Assembly (NCBI GenBank): GCA_025331125.1
Contig: JAOALB010000037.1
Coordinates: forward strand, 1 to 64,000
DNA length: 64,000 nt
Source of the DNA: Mycogone perniciosa
Taxonomy: Eukaryota > Ascomycota > Sordariomycetes > Hypocreales > Hypocreaceae
Direction of reading: 5' to 3'
Below, piece after piece: positions 1 through 12,635 of the stretch. The notes under the pieces were generated by a model. That model saw nothing but the letters and a program-made list of their open reading frames with translations, did not search any database and was not told where the DNA came from. The translations under genes and the position numbers were made by a program. Within the stretch, counting starts at the first letter, position 1. Each line of letters opens with the position of its first letter.

Positions 1-92
1 TACTATTAAAGGTTAAATAATATTACTATTAAAGGTTAAATAATATTACTATTAAAGGTTAAATAATATTACTATTAAAGGTTAAATAATAT
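1..92 (+). repeat. 23-bp tandem repeat, at least 4 copies
   Basis: Four head-to-tail copies of a 23-base unit beginning TACTATTAAAGG fill the window edge, followed by a diverged fifth stretch that runs into unique sequence. The same place in the second copy of this element (about 47495-47520) has the sequence without the expansion, so this is a local tandem expansion inside the mutated reverse transcriptase region. The window edge may cut off more copies. Confidence 0.85.
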
Positions 93-2975
93 TACTATTA
101 AAAATTAATACCTATTACTATTAATTTAAAAAACCTTTAATGCTTGAAGCTATATAAAGGTATATATAAAATTTAATATTATTACTATATTTAATAATCT
201 TTATATTATTAAAGGAGATATATAGAAAATAGTGTTTATTATAATATTTAGCCTCTTTAAAATATTAATTATACCTTTTAGCCTTTATAATATACCTACT
301 ATATGTTAATACTATATTAAGTATAGTCTTTATAACCTCTTTAATTATATTTATATAATATACTTTAATAATATTTTTATATACTTTTTAAATTAAAAGA
401 AATATTAAAAATATATCTATAAAGTAATAGTTTACTTTTAAAATATTAGTCTTTAAATTAATATTATTAAATATAACTTTAAAATAATAAAAATAAAATA
501 CTTTAATTTAATTATTACTTTAAGACAATTAAAAATATATTTTAAAAAGGTTAAAGCTATATTAAATTAGTAACTATTTAATAGAGTAAAAGACTTATAA
601 AAGTTCTTTAACTTTATAAACTTTTATTACTATTTTATTTAAAGATATTTTACAATAATTATATTATTAAATAAACTTTTAAAAAAAGATTAACTATATA
701 TTTAAAAAAGAATAATATAAAGCCTTTAATCTAATTAAATATACTTTGAAATTAACTTTAATTTTAGCCCTCTTTAACTATAATAAAGAAATAGTCTTCA
801 AAATAAATACCTTTAATTAAATATTAAGCAGTATTTTATTATAATATAATAAAGAAAATACTTTATACTTTATTATATTTTTTCTATAAAATAGAAAATT
901 TAAAAATATAACTATAAAATTTATAATAAAAAACTTTTAACTATTATTAAAGTAATACAAGAATAGCGCTTAAAATTATAAAGCTTATAAAAACTTAATA
1001 TTATTATAAACTATAAAAACCTTAAATACTTTACTTTAACTAAAGCTTTAAATTAGCGATAAGTTTAATAGTTTAAATTCCTCTTTAGCTTTAACTTTTA
1101 TATTCTTTATTAACCTAGCTTTACAGCTATAAAGCTTAATGCTTTAAATAAACAAGTAAAAGATAGGCCTGCAAAATTAGATCCCTTTAATAATTAAATT
1201 AAAAACAGGTAATAGACTATCCTCCTATAAAGTTCTTTTAGCCTTAAAGCTTAAGTAATATTCTAAAAAGAAATCTTATTAAATATAGAAATATCTATAA
1301 AGGCTGCCCCTATAACTATAATAATACCTATAGAAAATAGACTAATTAATAACTTAATTGCAGTAATATATAAATAAAATACTATAGCGAAAATATAATA
1401 ACTGCGCTTTAAAACCTTAATATCCGTTAATAGCTAAAGCAGTTTTATAAAGAACTCTAGATTACAATAAACGACTGCTAAGTATTAAATAGTAGAATTT
1501 ATTATTAAAAGTAGCTTTTTCTTCCTTTAAATAATAAACTTTATATATAAATCTTATTTATAAATTACTTTAGCGGCTTAATTAAATATTTAAGCAGGTT
1601 TAAAACCCTAAACTTTATTAGCTAAATATACTAGTAGCTATAAATCTTAAAAGATATTAAAGTATTTATATCAGCCTATAAACTTTATATTAAAATAAAG
1701 GCTTTATAATCTTTACTATAAGGTTTCCTTTAGTTACTGCTAGTTTTATTTTATATATAGTTAAATATTTTTATTAATTATATTATACTGCTGCCTAAAT
1801 CCTACTACCATAATATTACTTATAAATATTTATTAGTAATAGTTTACTGCTTTATTAAAATATATTACTTTATATTTATTACTTTACTATTAGTAAAAAA
1901 GCTAGTTGATATATTTATTAATAGGATTTACTGCTTTTATAATATACCTAATAATATTATATTAAACTGTAGTATATAATTTATATTAAAATTCTAGGAA
2001 TAGTTTTTAAAGTAATTAAAAGTTATATTAAAATAGTTATTAGCCTTTTACTTTAAAATTAATAGTTAAATTAAAAAAATTAATATAAGTGTAAAATAAT
2101 ATTTATAAGCTTTTATTAACTTTTACTAAAATTATTAAGTCTATTAACTTTTATTAGCTAAGTTTACTATAAATAATATAGTATTTAAAATTATTAGTAT
2201 ATTACTGTTTTTCGCTAACTATAATTTTAACCTTGACTTAAAGATAAAGCCTTTATAGCTTTACCTGCTAAACCTTTCTGCAGTAAAGAAAAGAGAGTTT
2301 TTTTACGTTAATGCTATTGCTAACTAATTTAAATGTATTATTAAATAATTAAAGGCCCTCGCTAAAGCCTTAAAAAAGATATAAAGAAAATGTAAATATA
2401 TAAAGGGAGGCGTTACTAGTTTATATTGTTAGGCAAGAAGTCTTTATTAATATATACAATATAAAGATTAACTAGTTAATAAAAAAGTTGGATAATAAAT
2501 AGGCGGGACTTTATATAATAATAAAGGTATACTTATAAGACTGCGCTATTAGTTTACTAGAAAGTATAAAGATTTTCCTAGTCTTATATAACTCTTTCCT
2601 ATAACTTAAAATAGCTACTTTACTGCACTTTAAATAAAAAACAATTAATAAAGCGAAGTTAAAGAGTATTTAAGGTAAAGTATTAAAAAAGGAAAATAGT
2701 ATAAATAAAGTATAAAAGAAATAGGAGTATAAAGTGCTTTTAGATTATTATAATAATAATAGTTTCTATTACTTTATTAAATAGAGATATTATACTACTA
2801 TATAGTAACTAGCCGAGGACCTATAAAGCTAAAAAAGGGTAATATAACACTTTTATATAAAAAACCTAGAAAAGCTAAGCCTACTATAATAAATATTAAA
2901 AGGAATTATAAAAAAAGAAAAAGGAAATAGCTTAAAAGAAACTAATGCCTGTAAAGCGCTAATTGAAAACTATAC
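1..2975 (+). mobile_element. gypsy family G1, pol fragment (RIP-mutated)
   Basis: Dead Ty3/gypsy pol reading on the plus strand. The reverse transcriptase active-site box reads as F-N-N at about 364-372, where functional enzymes have x-D-D. The RNase H region (about 780-900) keeps the outline of 'VLETDAS...GAVLSQ' followed by '...HPVAFFSRKL'. The integrase C-terminus (about 2558-2600) reads ESIKIFLVLYNSFL, matching the usual 'PESMKIHPVFHVSLL'. Stops TAA and TAG interrupt every frame. The stretch is collinear with about 47490-50390 in the same orientation. It ends where a G2 LTR begins at 2976, and its 5' part lies outside the window. Class is certain; exact domain limits are approximate. Confidence 0.88.
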
Positions 2976-4535
2976 TATTTTATTAGGGGTAACTAATATA
3001 CTTAATACACTTATAGTCCTTTTTACTAACCTACCTAAGTAAAGTCAGTTACTTATTTAAATAACTACTAGATTAGGGAGGTATAAGACTATTAAAATAA
3101 ACAGATAGACCTAGTTTAATAAAATCTAACCTGTATTCTTTTTTAATATATTACCTTTACCTATACTAAAGCTATTTAAAAGAGATTTAAAAAAGATAAT
3201 AATTTAATACTGCAAAACTAGTATTAATGAAGGAAATTATCTTTAAAAAAAACAGCTAATTCTATTATTTTAAGCAGATAAATAAAACCTTTTTTTATTA
3301 TAGAAAAACTCTTTACTATAAAGGAATACTTTACTATAACCCATTTACTAAAAGAATATATCCCTTTTTTATTTAAGAAAAAGAATACTTATATTAGCTA
3401 AGCATTTAAGTTAAATAACCTAAACTAATAAAATAAATAGTATTTTATTATTAAAAGACTATTTAATTAAAACTTTAATAGTTTATTTTAACTTTAAAAG
3501 GATTAAAAGTAAGTAAATAACTTTTAATTATTAAAGTATTAAATATAACCTTTTCTTTAAAAGTTTAATTAAAGGAATTATTTAATGATATACCGGGCTA
3601 ATACTAATACCCTTTACATTTATTGCAATAAAAACTAGGGAAAGATTAAATTCATTTACAGAAAATAGGAAAATACCCTCTTAAAAGTTCCTTTTCTTTA
3701 TTTAGGCTATTAAAAATATTTAAAAAATAAAACTACTTATAAGGACTAATTTTATAAGTAAATTTAATAGCGAAAATATATTCTAGTTTTTAAAGAACTA
3801 TAAGTAAAAGATAAAAGATTAAGGAATTTTAATAAAAGACTAAAAGAAATACTTAAAATTATTTATAAAACTAAAAAAATAAAAAATAGTTTAAATCTTT
3901 ATTAAAAAAAGCACTAATTAAAATAAAATTAAAAAAGAGCTTATATAATATTATAAGCAATATAATAAAAAATAATTAAAGTTATATATTATATAGCTCT
4001 AAAATCTCTATTAGTATAAGCCTATTAAAATATAATCTATAATAGATTAATTACTTTAATATTAATACTTTTATTAAAAGCTTAATAAAAGAAATTAAAA
4101 GGTAGCTATACTATATTCCTATAATATTGCTAAGGCAATACTATTAAAGCTGCTTTAATTAATAATAGCCTTTAAAGAAATTAAAGAAGTTAATAATTTC
4201 AAGGAGTTAATATATATTAAAGTCTAAATACTTTTTTATAATAAAATGCTTATAAAACTTAATATTCAAAGAGCCTATTTTAAAAAATCTATAAAAATAC
4301 CCTTTAAAACTAAATATATATTTAATGTATTTAAGTTAAAAATAAACTTAATTTTAAAAGGGCAGAAAAAGCAGTAGCCTAAGCTTATAAAACTAGGTAT
4401 ATCTTTACAGCTTAAAGATTAAATAAACGCTTTATTTAAAAAATTTAATAAACTAGCAGTTTATCTCTTTAATTAAAAGGCTAAAATAATTAATTTAAAG
4501 GAAAGAAAATATTATTATATTACTACTATTAAAAA
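2976..4535 (+). mobile_element. gypsy family G2, truncated LTR plus gag
   Basis: The first about 190 bases match the LTR of the complete G2 element (reverse complement of 12467 downwards), beginning TATTTTATTAGGGG against TGTTTTATTAGGGG. At about 3160 the sequence jumps from mid-LTR into gag sequence that matches the reverse complement of about 22690-21400. Both sides of the jump share ATTACCTTTAC, so the missing LTR end and leader look like a deletion at an 11-base direct repeat. The gag part is full of stops and no protein can be read through. It sits between the G1 fragment and copia-B. Confidence 0.8.
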
Positions 4536-4773
4536 GGAGGGCTAAAAAGCAAGGATTTTAGTGTATTTAGGTAACCTTCCTATTTTAGCTAGACCCGGAA
4601 TTAGGCCTAACGCTAGGACCAAGCTTTAAAGGAACTTTAATATAAGTCAGGAAATTTCTATTATCTTTAACGATAATAATTAAGCTAGGACCAGCTACCC
4701 CGCCTACCCTAAACTTAATATAATAGGTATAATAACTATTATGAAAAATCTAACTAAAATGGTTTCCTGTTTA

Positions 4774-4833
4774 TATAGCTATAAGTCAATTTAGACGATT
4801 TCCTATAGCTGTAAGTCGATTCAAACGATTTCC
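4774..4833 (+). repeat. 30-bp direct duplication in copia-B LTR
   Basis: Two adjacent 30-base units (4774-4803 and 4804-4833), each starting TATAGCT and ending GATTTCC, differ at a few positions, all transitions. They lie inside the probable copia-B LTR, where short tandem units often form promoter or enhancer repeats. That role is only inferred from position. Confidence 0.8.
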
Positions 4834-6758
4834 TATATAAATAAATTTTACAGAAAATAGGAATAAGGCTATAAACCTAATTCTATTACTATATTCCTAT
4901 TATTTAATTAAAGCACTATTATAGAAAATAAAGCTATTATTTATATAATTACTTTTATACTGGCTGTATATATATTAAATATTTTATAGCTTTTAGCTAT
5001 TAGATTATTTATAATTTAATTTATTATTTATTATTAGCTTAATTAGACTTTTAGTTATTTCTTTATTACTGTATTATATATAGTTTCCTAGAAGCTATAT
5101 ATAAATAAGGTTTAGTATAACCTTATTATTTTAATAGGTTATAAGCCTGGGAGAGTTTTCTTTAAGTCTTTATTAATAGATTCTTTTAGTAGTTATAGTA
5201 TTTCCTTTAGCGCTATTACAGCATTTATAGTAGGCTTTTTATATTGTTTATCTTAATGCTTATATTAGCACTTTTAGGATTTTAGCTACCTAAAGCTATT
5301 CCTAGGCTTCTACTATAAATATTATTATAGTTATAATAATACTACTTATATTACTACTTTTATATACTATATAGTATATTCTTTATTTATATAGGATATA
5401 GGTTTAATATTAATAGTATAAGTTAACTTATTAAGGCTTTTAATAGCCCTATCTCTTTAATTAAAGGTAATAGCTCTTTTTAATAGTAAAACGATTTATT
5501 TATTTAGGTGTAGAATATAGAATAAAAGCTTTAGGCATAAAGAGCTTTTACTAAAATAGTAAAGGTATAGTTAAAAGGTTAAAATAATACTATAAGTTAG
5601 TTATTTAATACTTTAGCTAGCCTAGCTACTGCTATTTTAAGTCTTTAATCTTAATAGACTATAATTCTAAGAGATATTAATTTTATAGCCTTTATTTTAA
5701 TGCTAATATAAACTTTTACCTTTATTCCTATACTTATTTAACTTTTATTTTTATTAATTCCTTAACTTTAAACTATTATTTTAACTTTAAATAGTAGTTT
5801 TATTAAAAATGCATTAAAAAAGGTTTATAGTTTTCTAGAAAGCTATAAGCTAATAGGTTTTAATAACTGTAATTAATGGAAATAGTCTTTAAATATTATA
5901 TTAAAGGCTATAAACTACTATACTTTTATACAAAATCGTATAATTACTAATTCTTTATTTAATTTAAAATAGGCCCTGTTACTTATATTAATTAAAGATA
6001 GCTTAATAGCTATTCCTACTATATCTATTGCTTAGATTTAAAGCTTAAAAGAAGCATTTTTAATATTATAGAGACTATATAGTTATTTTAATACACTTTA
6101 AAGAGATTCCCTTTATAGGGAATTTTATTTATTAAATTATAGTAATTATAAAGGATCTTTAACTGAATTTAACGCTCCTTTTAATAGCTTATTAGCTAAG
6201 TTAGCTATTTTAAAGGTTAATATTAATATATTAGATTAAGTAAATTAATATTTAAATTCCCTAGAAAAGACTTATCCTTAATAGGCTAAGAGAATTAAAG
6301 GAATCATTAAATCTAGCAAAGCTATTAAGCAATTAATTAACGGTTTTAATATTTAGTTTCTTATAGCAGATATACTAGAAAAAACTAAAAATCTATCTTT
6401 TACTGTATATAAAGTTAATAAAGCCTTAAAGCCTTTTAAACCCTTTAAAGATTAATTAGTACCTTTTAGATTTAAAGGTTCAAAGCCAGCTTTTAACTTT
6501 TAGAAAAGGAAAGGAAATTAAAAGAATTAAAACAATAATTAAAAATAAGCTAAAAAGGATTATACTTTTACTAGTATATATAATTTAGCTATTAAAAGGT
6601 ATAGCTTAATAAAACTATTAAAAGATTCCTTTACTAAATCTATTACTAATTTAAATACTAATTGAAATATTTTATAAGCTTTAAACACTAAAAAAGGGAA
6701 AAAGTCTTTAAAATCCCTTAACTCCCCTAGACTTTCTATTTAAGATAGTTTATTATAT

Positions 6759-7060
6759 AATACTGGATCTATAGTTTATATAGTTAATTCTAGAAAATAG
6801 TTTATAGACTATAAATCTAATAATAGGGAACTTAGCGTTATATATATTAAAGGGGGTCCTATCACATTTAAAGGAATAAGTATAGCCACTTTTAATATCC
6901 TTAATAAAAATAATTAATATAAAAAGAGAATACTATTAAATACCCTTTATTGTCTACAGCTAAATGTGAACTTTATAAGTAGTTTAAGGTATTACTAAGC
7001 TAAAGGATATATATAGTATAATACCTTTTTTATAAAAACTATATAGCTAATACGGCTATT
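6759..7060 (+). pseudogene. copia-B aspartic protease relic
   Basis: In one frame the peptide NTGSIVYIVNSRK, a stop, then FIDYKSNN and IKGGPITFKGI is readable. This is the copia-type retropepsin 'DTGAS.H..N....F..Y' block followed by the conserved 'I.G.G' strand region, with the catalytic Asp changed to Asn (GAT/GAC to AAT) and internal stops. The protease would have matured the Gag-Pol polyprotein. It lies upstream of the GAG-pre-integrase relic in the same element, the expected copia order, but in a different frame segment because of the mutations. It cannot be active. Confidence 0.75.
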
Positions 7061-7499
7061 AAATCCCTTAAAATATAGTTTTTTTTTATAATTAAAGGAT
7101 ATAATATCCTATATAGCTATATAAATAGCTATAGAGCTTATAGCTCTATATAGGTTTAAATTCCTGCTATTAGTAAGAAAAAGGCTTAAAAATATATCGC
7201 TATTCTAGAAGCAATAGCTTCGAAAAAGCAATTAACTAGATCTAGTCCTAGGCTTATTAAAAGGAATAATCTTAAAGGAAAGGACTTTTTTAAACTCCTT
7301 AAAACCCTAGGCTAAGTAAAGGATAAAGGGCCCTGTATACCCCTATTGCTTAAGGAAATAGGGGGGAATAAGCCTATAAAGGATACCTTTATAGAGGAAA
7401 AGCCCTATATATCTAGGGAATCCTTTATTCTTAAAGATTTAGAGGTTATTAAGCTAATTAAACTAAAAGGAGAAACTATTACTAATCCTAGCTAAAAGC

Positions 7500-7860
7500 T
7501 ATTAAAGCTAGCCCTTTTATAGTATAAAAGACTAGGTTATATTAGTTTAAGTCTATTAAAGAAAACTATGAAAATAACTACTAGAATTCTTAACTTTAAT
7601 TCTATTAAAGAGACTAAATTCTATTGCCTAGCATATAATAAAAGAAAAGCTATTAAAAGGCTTAATTCAAAGCCAATTCTTAATCTACTAGCCTCTTTAG
7701 ATTATTTAAAAGCTAATACTTTCTTTATAAAGCCAGTGCCTTATAATAAAGCCCCTATTAGCCTTTTAATTATTAATAGAAAATTAAAATATAGGTAGCT
7801 ATTCCTTTTAAAAGATTATAATAGATCTACCCTTTTAGCTACTATATAAGGCTTTATAAA
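7500..7860 (+). pseudogene. copia-B GAG-pre-integrase and integrase N-terminus relic
   Basis: A frame free of stops from 7568 to 7798 (76 codons) and its surroundings read YKRLGYISLSLLKKT, the 'LWHRRLGHIS...L' motif of the GAG-pre-integrase domain. After it come FYCLAYNKRKAIKR (the 'C..C..GK' zinc part, second Cys lost) and SLDYLKANTFFIKPVP, matching the start of the integrase core. The segment 'LLIINRKLKYR' continues as 'LFLLKDYNRSTLLATI' after a TAG that replaces Trp. This is the longest open stretch in the AT-rich DNA and has survived by chance; it is not a separate gene. Confidence 0.8.
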
Positions 7861-7870
7861 TTATAATCTT

Positions 7871-9397
7871 ATATTTAGTTTATAAAGTAAAATAAAACTT
7901 TAATTAAAAAGATATTAGATTTTAATTGTTTTTAAAAGTATATTATATACCTATATATAATATAAATCACTTAAAATATAGTATAATACCCTTTATAAGT
8001 AAAGTTATTTATAGTATAGTCTTTTTATATATAGAAATATATTAACTTTTTATATATAGCTAAAATAATTAAAATAGCTTTAATAGTTAGTTTATAATTA
8101 GTTTTATTTTATATATAAAGCTATTTATATAAATATAAGTTTATTTTATTTTATTATACATTTATCGTAACTCTTTTAATTAAGTTTAAGTAATATTTAT
8201 TTAATTTACCTTTAAAGTTACTATTTATAAATAATATATTTTTTAATTTTCAAAGTATAAAACTATATAGTAATAGTCTATATTATAAAGGGTTATTTTT
8301 ATTTTTATTATTTAAGTTATTACTGCTAGTTTATCCTTTATTGCCCATAGTAATTTAATTAAAATATTAATAATTAATTATAGCAATTATTTATTTATTT
8401 AAAATATTATTATCTTTATTTAACTTTATATAGGTAAAGTTTAGGTTTTATTTTATTAAACTGTTTAAATATAATAAATACTTATTTACTTTATTTTCTT
8501 TAAATATACCTTTAAAAATTAAAGATTTAGGTTTTAATTAATATCTCTTTTAGTTTATTATAGATATCTTTTTAAATTATTTTAAATATTATTTATTTTT
8601 ATCTTTACTAAATTTATAAATAAAGCAGTTATTATTATAGTATATAATCCAGTTAAGTGATATATAATTAGTAGCTTTTAGAACTATATTAACTTTTTAT
8701 TTAAGTTCTAGTATAGGCTTTTAAAGTATATTAATTTTTAGCTTTTATAAAGCTTTATAGTCCTTTAAAATATATCCTAGCTTATTATAGTTATAATAAA
8801 TAACCTTTACTTTTCCCTTTTAAATAGTATTTAAATCTATTTAATTAAGCCTTTTATTATTAAAGTTAATAATATATTTTTATTACTTTTTACTTTAATT
8901 TATATATTTTTAATATTTATAAATTTATTTAAACTATTATTATTTTTTCTTTATATTTAAATAAAGTTTATAAAACAAATTATTTATATTTATATATTCT
9001 TTAATAAATTTAATAATACTTTTATTATAAAAGAATTTATAAACTTCCCTTTTAACTTCTAGTTTAAACTTATTATAAAAGTATTTAATAAAAGTAAAGT
9101 TTTTTTATTTAACTTTAAAAGTATAGTTTTTAAAGTATATAGTATAACTAAAGTATTTTCTTTTTTAAATTAAATTTATAAATTTATTCTCTCCAGTATA
9201 TTCTTTATTAATATTATTAAAAATATTTTTTAATTTTTCTTTAAATTAATTATAGTTAATAAATATAAGCTATATTTATTTATCAACTTTACTTTTATTA
9301 TTAAAGAAATCACTTTAAATAAATTGAAGTTACTTTAAAGTATTTCTTTTAAATTATTTAATAATTTAAAGGATTTTATTAGTTTTTATATTAAAGT
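7871..9397 (-). mobile_element. gypsy family G4, gag-protease fragment (inverted)
   Basis: Minus-strand gag of a third gypsy family. The zinc knuckle at 8757-8798 reads Y-Y-N-Y-N-K-L-G-Y-I-L-K-D-Y, which is C-x2-C-x4-H-x4-C with all four zinc ligands turned into Tyr by TGT/CAT to TAT changes. It is followed by ATNYISLNWIIYYNNNC, matching a stretch conserved in fungal gypsy Gag proteins after the knuckle ('ATSHxSLSWTACYDDxC', from memory). About 9060-9290 reverse-complemented matches about 36870-37030, just inside the G4 element at 35695, which assigns the family. Both ends are truncated: copia-A was inserted on the right and copia-B abuts on the left. Confidence 0.7.
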
Positions 9398-9671
9398 TAT
9401 TAGGTTAGGTAAGTTAAGGACCTACTACTTATTAACGCTTATTAGCGCTAAGGAGCTTTTATCTACTTATATAGCAGATATTAACTAATATATATATCGC
9501 GTAAGCAATATATTAGACTATATAGGCGCTTATAATATATATACTTTATATTTTCCTTTATATTAGTTATATATATATATAGCGAGGCTCTTAAAGTATA
9601 TTTATTACTAGAATTAAGCTTTATTACTATTTCTCTCTATACTCTATATAGCTGTACTGCACCTTGCGATA
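9398..9671 (+). repeat. copia-A 5' LTR (copy 1)
   Basis: 274 bases, the same length as the four other complete copia-A LTRs in the window. It begins TATTAGGTTAGG (TGTTGGG in the least mutated copy) and ends CTTGCGATA (GCGACA elsewhere), so the original ends were TG...CA. It carries the same hairpin-forming AGCGCT, AGCAGA and TCGCG...GCGA blocks as the other copies. Confidence 0.9.
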
Positions 9672-12074
9672 ATTATAAGCTTAAATAGTAACTATTAAAG
9701 TTATTAAAAACTTCCCTTAATATTATATCTTTACCTTTACTTTTTCCCTTTACTTTTAAGCTTTTAAAGCTACCTTTTATAATAAATAATGCAAAAGATA
9801 TTACCTTTATAAAGTTAAATTTAATAGTTTAATAGATTAAATAGATTACTATTCTAAATAACTATATAACTACTATAAGGATTTAAAATAAAGTTAATTT
9901 TAATCTCTTTAATTAAAATAATAATTATTTCCCTACTTTAAAGCTATTTACTTTAATTAAAGTAAAGGAAACTGCTTTAAAAGTATTTAAAAAAAAGCTA
10001 CTTTAATACATATCTTTATTTATTATAATAGTTTACTTTATAAATATTAATACATTATTACTTTATATATTAAAAAAAAGGCTAAAGCAGTAATCTTTAA
10101 ATAGATATAAAAGACAGTTAATACTAGCATTTATACTTTAATCCTTATAGACTTTAAAGCTATAACCTAAGCTCTAGCTTTAGCCTTTACTGCTATTAAA
10201 GCAGTTAATTAAAATAATAAAAACTTAAATATTAAATTTACTATTTATGAGATTATAAAAACGCTTAAAGAATAATTAGCTTTTTATAAAGATATAATAT
10301 ATAAAAAAGTATAGATTTTATATAAATATATTTTATATAATATAAAGTATAGGAATTTAAAGCTAGAAGTATAGTATATAAATTAAATATATATTTATAT
10401 AAATATAGTAAACTATAAGCTCTTTAAAGTTATAGGAATAGCTGCTTAAAAGGCTTTTTTAAAAGCTATTAAAGTATACTATACCTTAAACTTTACTTTA
10501 TATTACTTATAGTATATAAAGAGTTAAATTAAAAGCAGCAAAACTATTAAAATCTTCTCCTTTAATCAATTTAGTTAAGCTTTTTTAAATAGTATATAAA
10601 ATATAGAGAATTACACTTATAGACTTTATATAATACTTAATAACTGCTTAAAAAAGCTATAGCGAATAATATTATATATTTAAAAACGTTTACTAGGAAA
10701 AAATACTTATATAAATAAAAAAGGTATAATTAGCCTTTAAAGGATTATAATATACTATTTGCTACACTTAAAGGAAAACCTAATAAAAAACGGAAATATA
10801 TCTTTAACCTGCAATAAACTACAGAAATTTATACTTGCCTTTAAGAAAATAAATAATATATACTTTGCAATAAACTTAATAAAAAGGGTATTAACTTTAT
10901 AGCCTTAACTTAAAGAGGTATAGCTTTAACTATTATAGCTACTTTAATCTCTTTAAACTTAATAGATAAAGAAAATAGAAACCTTACAGTATATATAATA
11001 AATATATTAATATATACTAATATATAAAATATACTTTACTGCCTTTTTTAAAGCACTCTCTTTAACACTTATAATATTATTTATTTAATAAATAATAAAA
11101 ATTGCTTTATTTTTAGCTTCTTTATTTAAAATATAAAAAATAACTATATTAAAGCAGGAGGAGTTAAGTATTTTATAGTTAAAAAAGGATACTGCCTATT
11201 AAAAGATACTCTCTATAATTTATATTAAAAGGCAGCGTACTTAGTAAAGTTTATAGATATAGCTATAGTTAAAGGATTTTATATTAATATTATATCTTTA
11301 TTAAAGTTTCACAAAATAAGAATATAGCTTATAGGGTATAATAATATAGTTTATATTAATATAGTAAATTTAAATATTATTATAGGGAAAGTAAAGTATG
11401 CGTATAACTTTTTATTTCTTTACTATAAACCCCTATTGCTTTATATTGCTTTTATCTTTAAATATACTATCCTATATAATATAACTGCTTTATTCCTTTT
11501 TTTTAGTATAAACTATTATATTTATATAATATTTCAAAAAAAGAGAAGATTAATATATAACCTATTAATATTATATAATAACTTAAAGTAGCTTTAGCAC
11601 CTATAATTAATATATTTAGGCCTAGAAGCGCTTAAAGTATTAGTAAAGAATATAAGGAATATATATATTAAAGGAATTACGCGAATAGAGTGTAAAGCCT
11701 GTATTTTTATATATATAACATAGGTTATCTTTAATAGAATATTTAAAAGATAAGTATTAAAACTATTCTTTAAAGTGCATTAAGATCTTTAAGACTATTT
11801 TTATAGTTATAATAAAAATAATTAACTTTTAGTATTTAAAGAAAAATATACTTTATAATTATATATATACCTTTTATTAAATAAAGAATAAAATACTATC
11901 TTTAATATTCTCTTTAACTTTTTAAATATAATAAAAATGCAATATAATATTTTAGTATATTCTTTTAAGCAAGATAATAAGAAAGCTGTAATTGCAGTTA
12001 AAGGCTTAATATACTTTTAGATTTAAGTAAACGCAAAAGGAATTATCTTAAAGCTTGCCTTTTCCTATATATTT
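9398..12074 (+). mobile_element. copia family A copy 1, 5' part
   Basis: Begins with a 274-base LTR (9398-9671). The PBS-like site follows, then gag and the start of pol, collinear with 39384-42055 and 55879-58555. The reading order is that of Ty1/copia. The element is interrupted at 12074 by the G2 insertion and continues at 23733. Gag and pol frames are full of TAA/TAG. The G2 insertion point lies in the integrase region, at a TATATATA stretch that is intact in the other two copies (about 42057 and 58553). Confidence 0.88.
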
Positions 12075-12467
12075 TGTCGAGGGGGAATCAGCGCTCTAAA
12101 TATATACACACACCAATAATAACCGGAATAAAGCGCAGGAACCGCGCTCTTAATAGAACCACAAAGCTGTAATTAAATAATATAAAGATTAAAAGATACT
12201 GTAAATCATTTCATTATAATATCTATAGTTAAAAGCAATTAACAGTTACCTCTTTATACTTTAACGGCTATAAAAATACAGGTAAAGGTAATATATTAAA
12301 GGAGAATATAAGTTATTTTATTATTAAACTAAATTTATTTGTTTATCTTTATAGTTTTATACCTCTTTAATTTAATAGCTGCCGAAATAAGCAATTAACC
12401 TTACTTAAGTAAGCGAGTAAAAAGGACTATAAATATATTAAGTATATTAATTACCCCTAATAAAACA
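12075..12467 (-). repeat. G2 3' LTR
   Basis: 393 bases, from TGTCGAGGGG to AATAAAACA on the plus strand. It matches 23340-23732 base for base apart from transitions and without length change. This copy is less mutated than its partner: it keeps TGTCGAGGGGGAATCAGCGC where the partner has TATTAAAGGGGAATTAATGC. Confidence 0.9.
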
Positions 12468-12618
12468 TTCCCTATAAGTATTCGCGAATAAAAAAAGTAA
12501 ATCTTAATAAAAGACTTGTCTAGCTAAACCTCCCAGTATTAATATTATAATTCCTTAAAGTAAATATTAATAATATAATGAAATAATAAAATAAGTGTAT
12601 TATAAAGAAAGGAAAACT

Positions 12619-12635
12619 AAAAAAAAAAAAAAAAA
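12619..12635 (+). repeat. poly-A run (17 A)
   Basis: Seventeen consecutive A (poly-T on the coding strand of the G2 element), just inside the 3' LTR. It is a low-complexity run with no clear role. Confidence 0.85.

Larger units (their letters stand above)
4562..7870 (+). mobile_element. copia family B, 5' part (LTR, gag, protease, start of integrase)
   Basis: A second Ty1/copia family, distinct from copia-A. A probable LTR runs from TGTATTTAGG at 4562 to about 4865, followed by a GGCTATAAACC stretch that resembles the initiator-tRNA type primer site seen in copia-A. The gag region (about 4930-6600) is badly mutated. Protease, GAG-pre-integrase and the first part of integrase are readable in order (separate entries), which is the copia order. 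The element stops near 7870, where an inverted G4 piece begins, so the rest of integrase, reverse transcriptase and the 3' LTR are missing. LTR ends are tentative; the copia class is firm. Confidence 0.75.
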
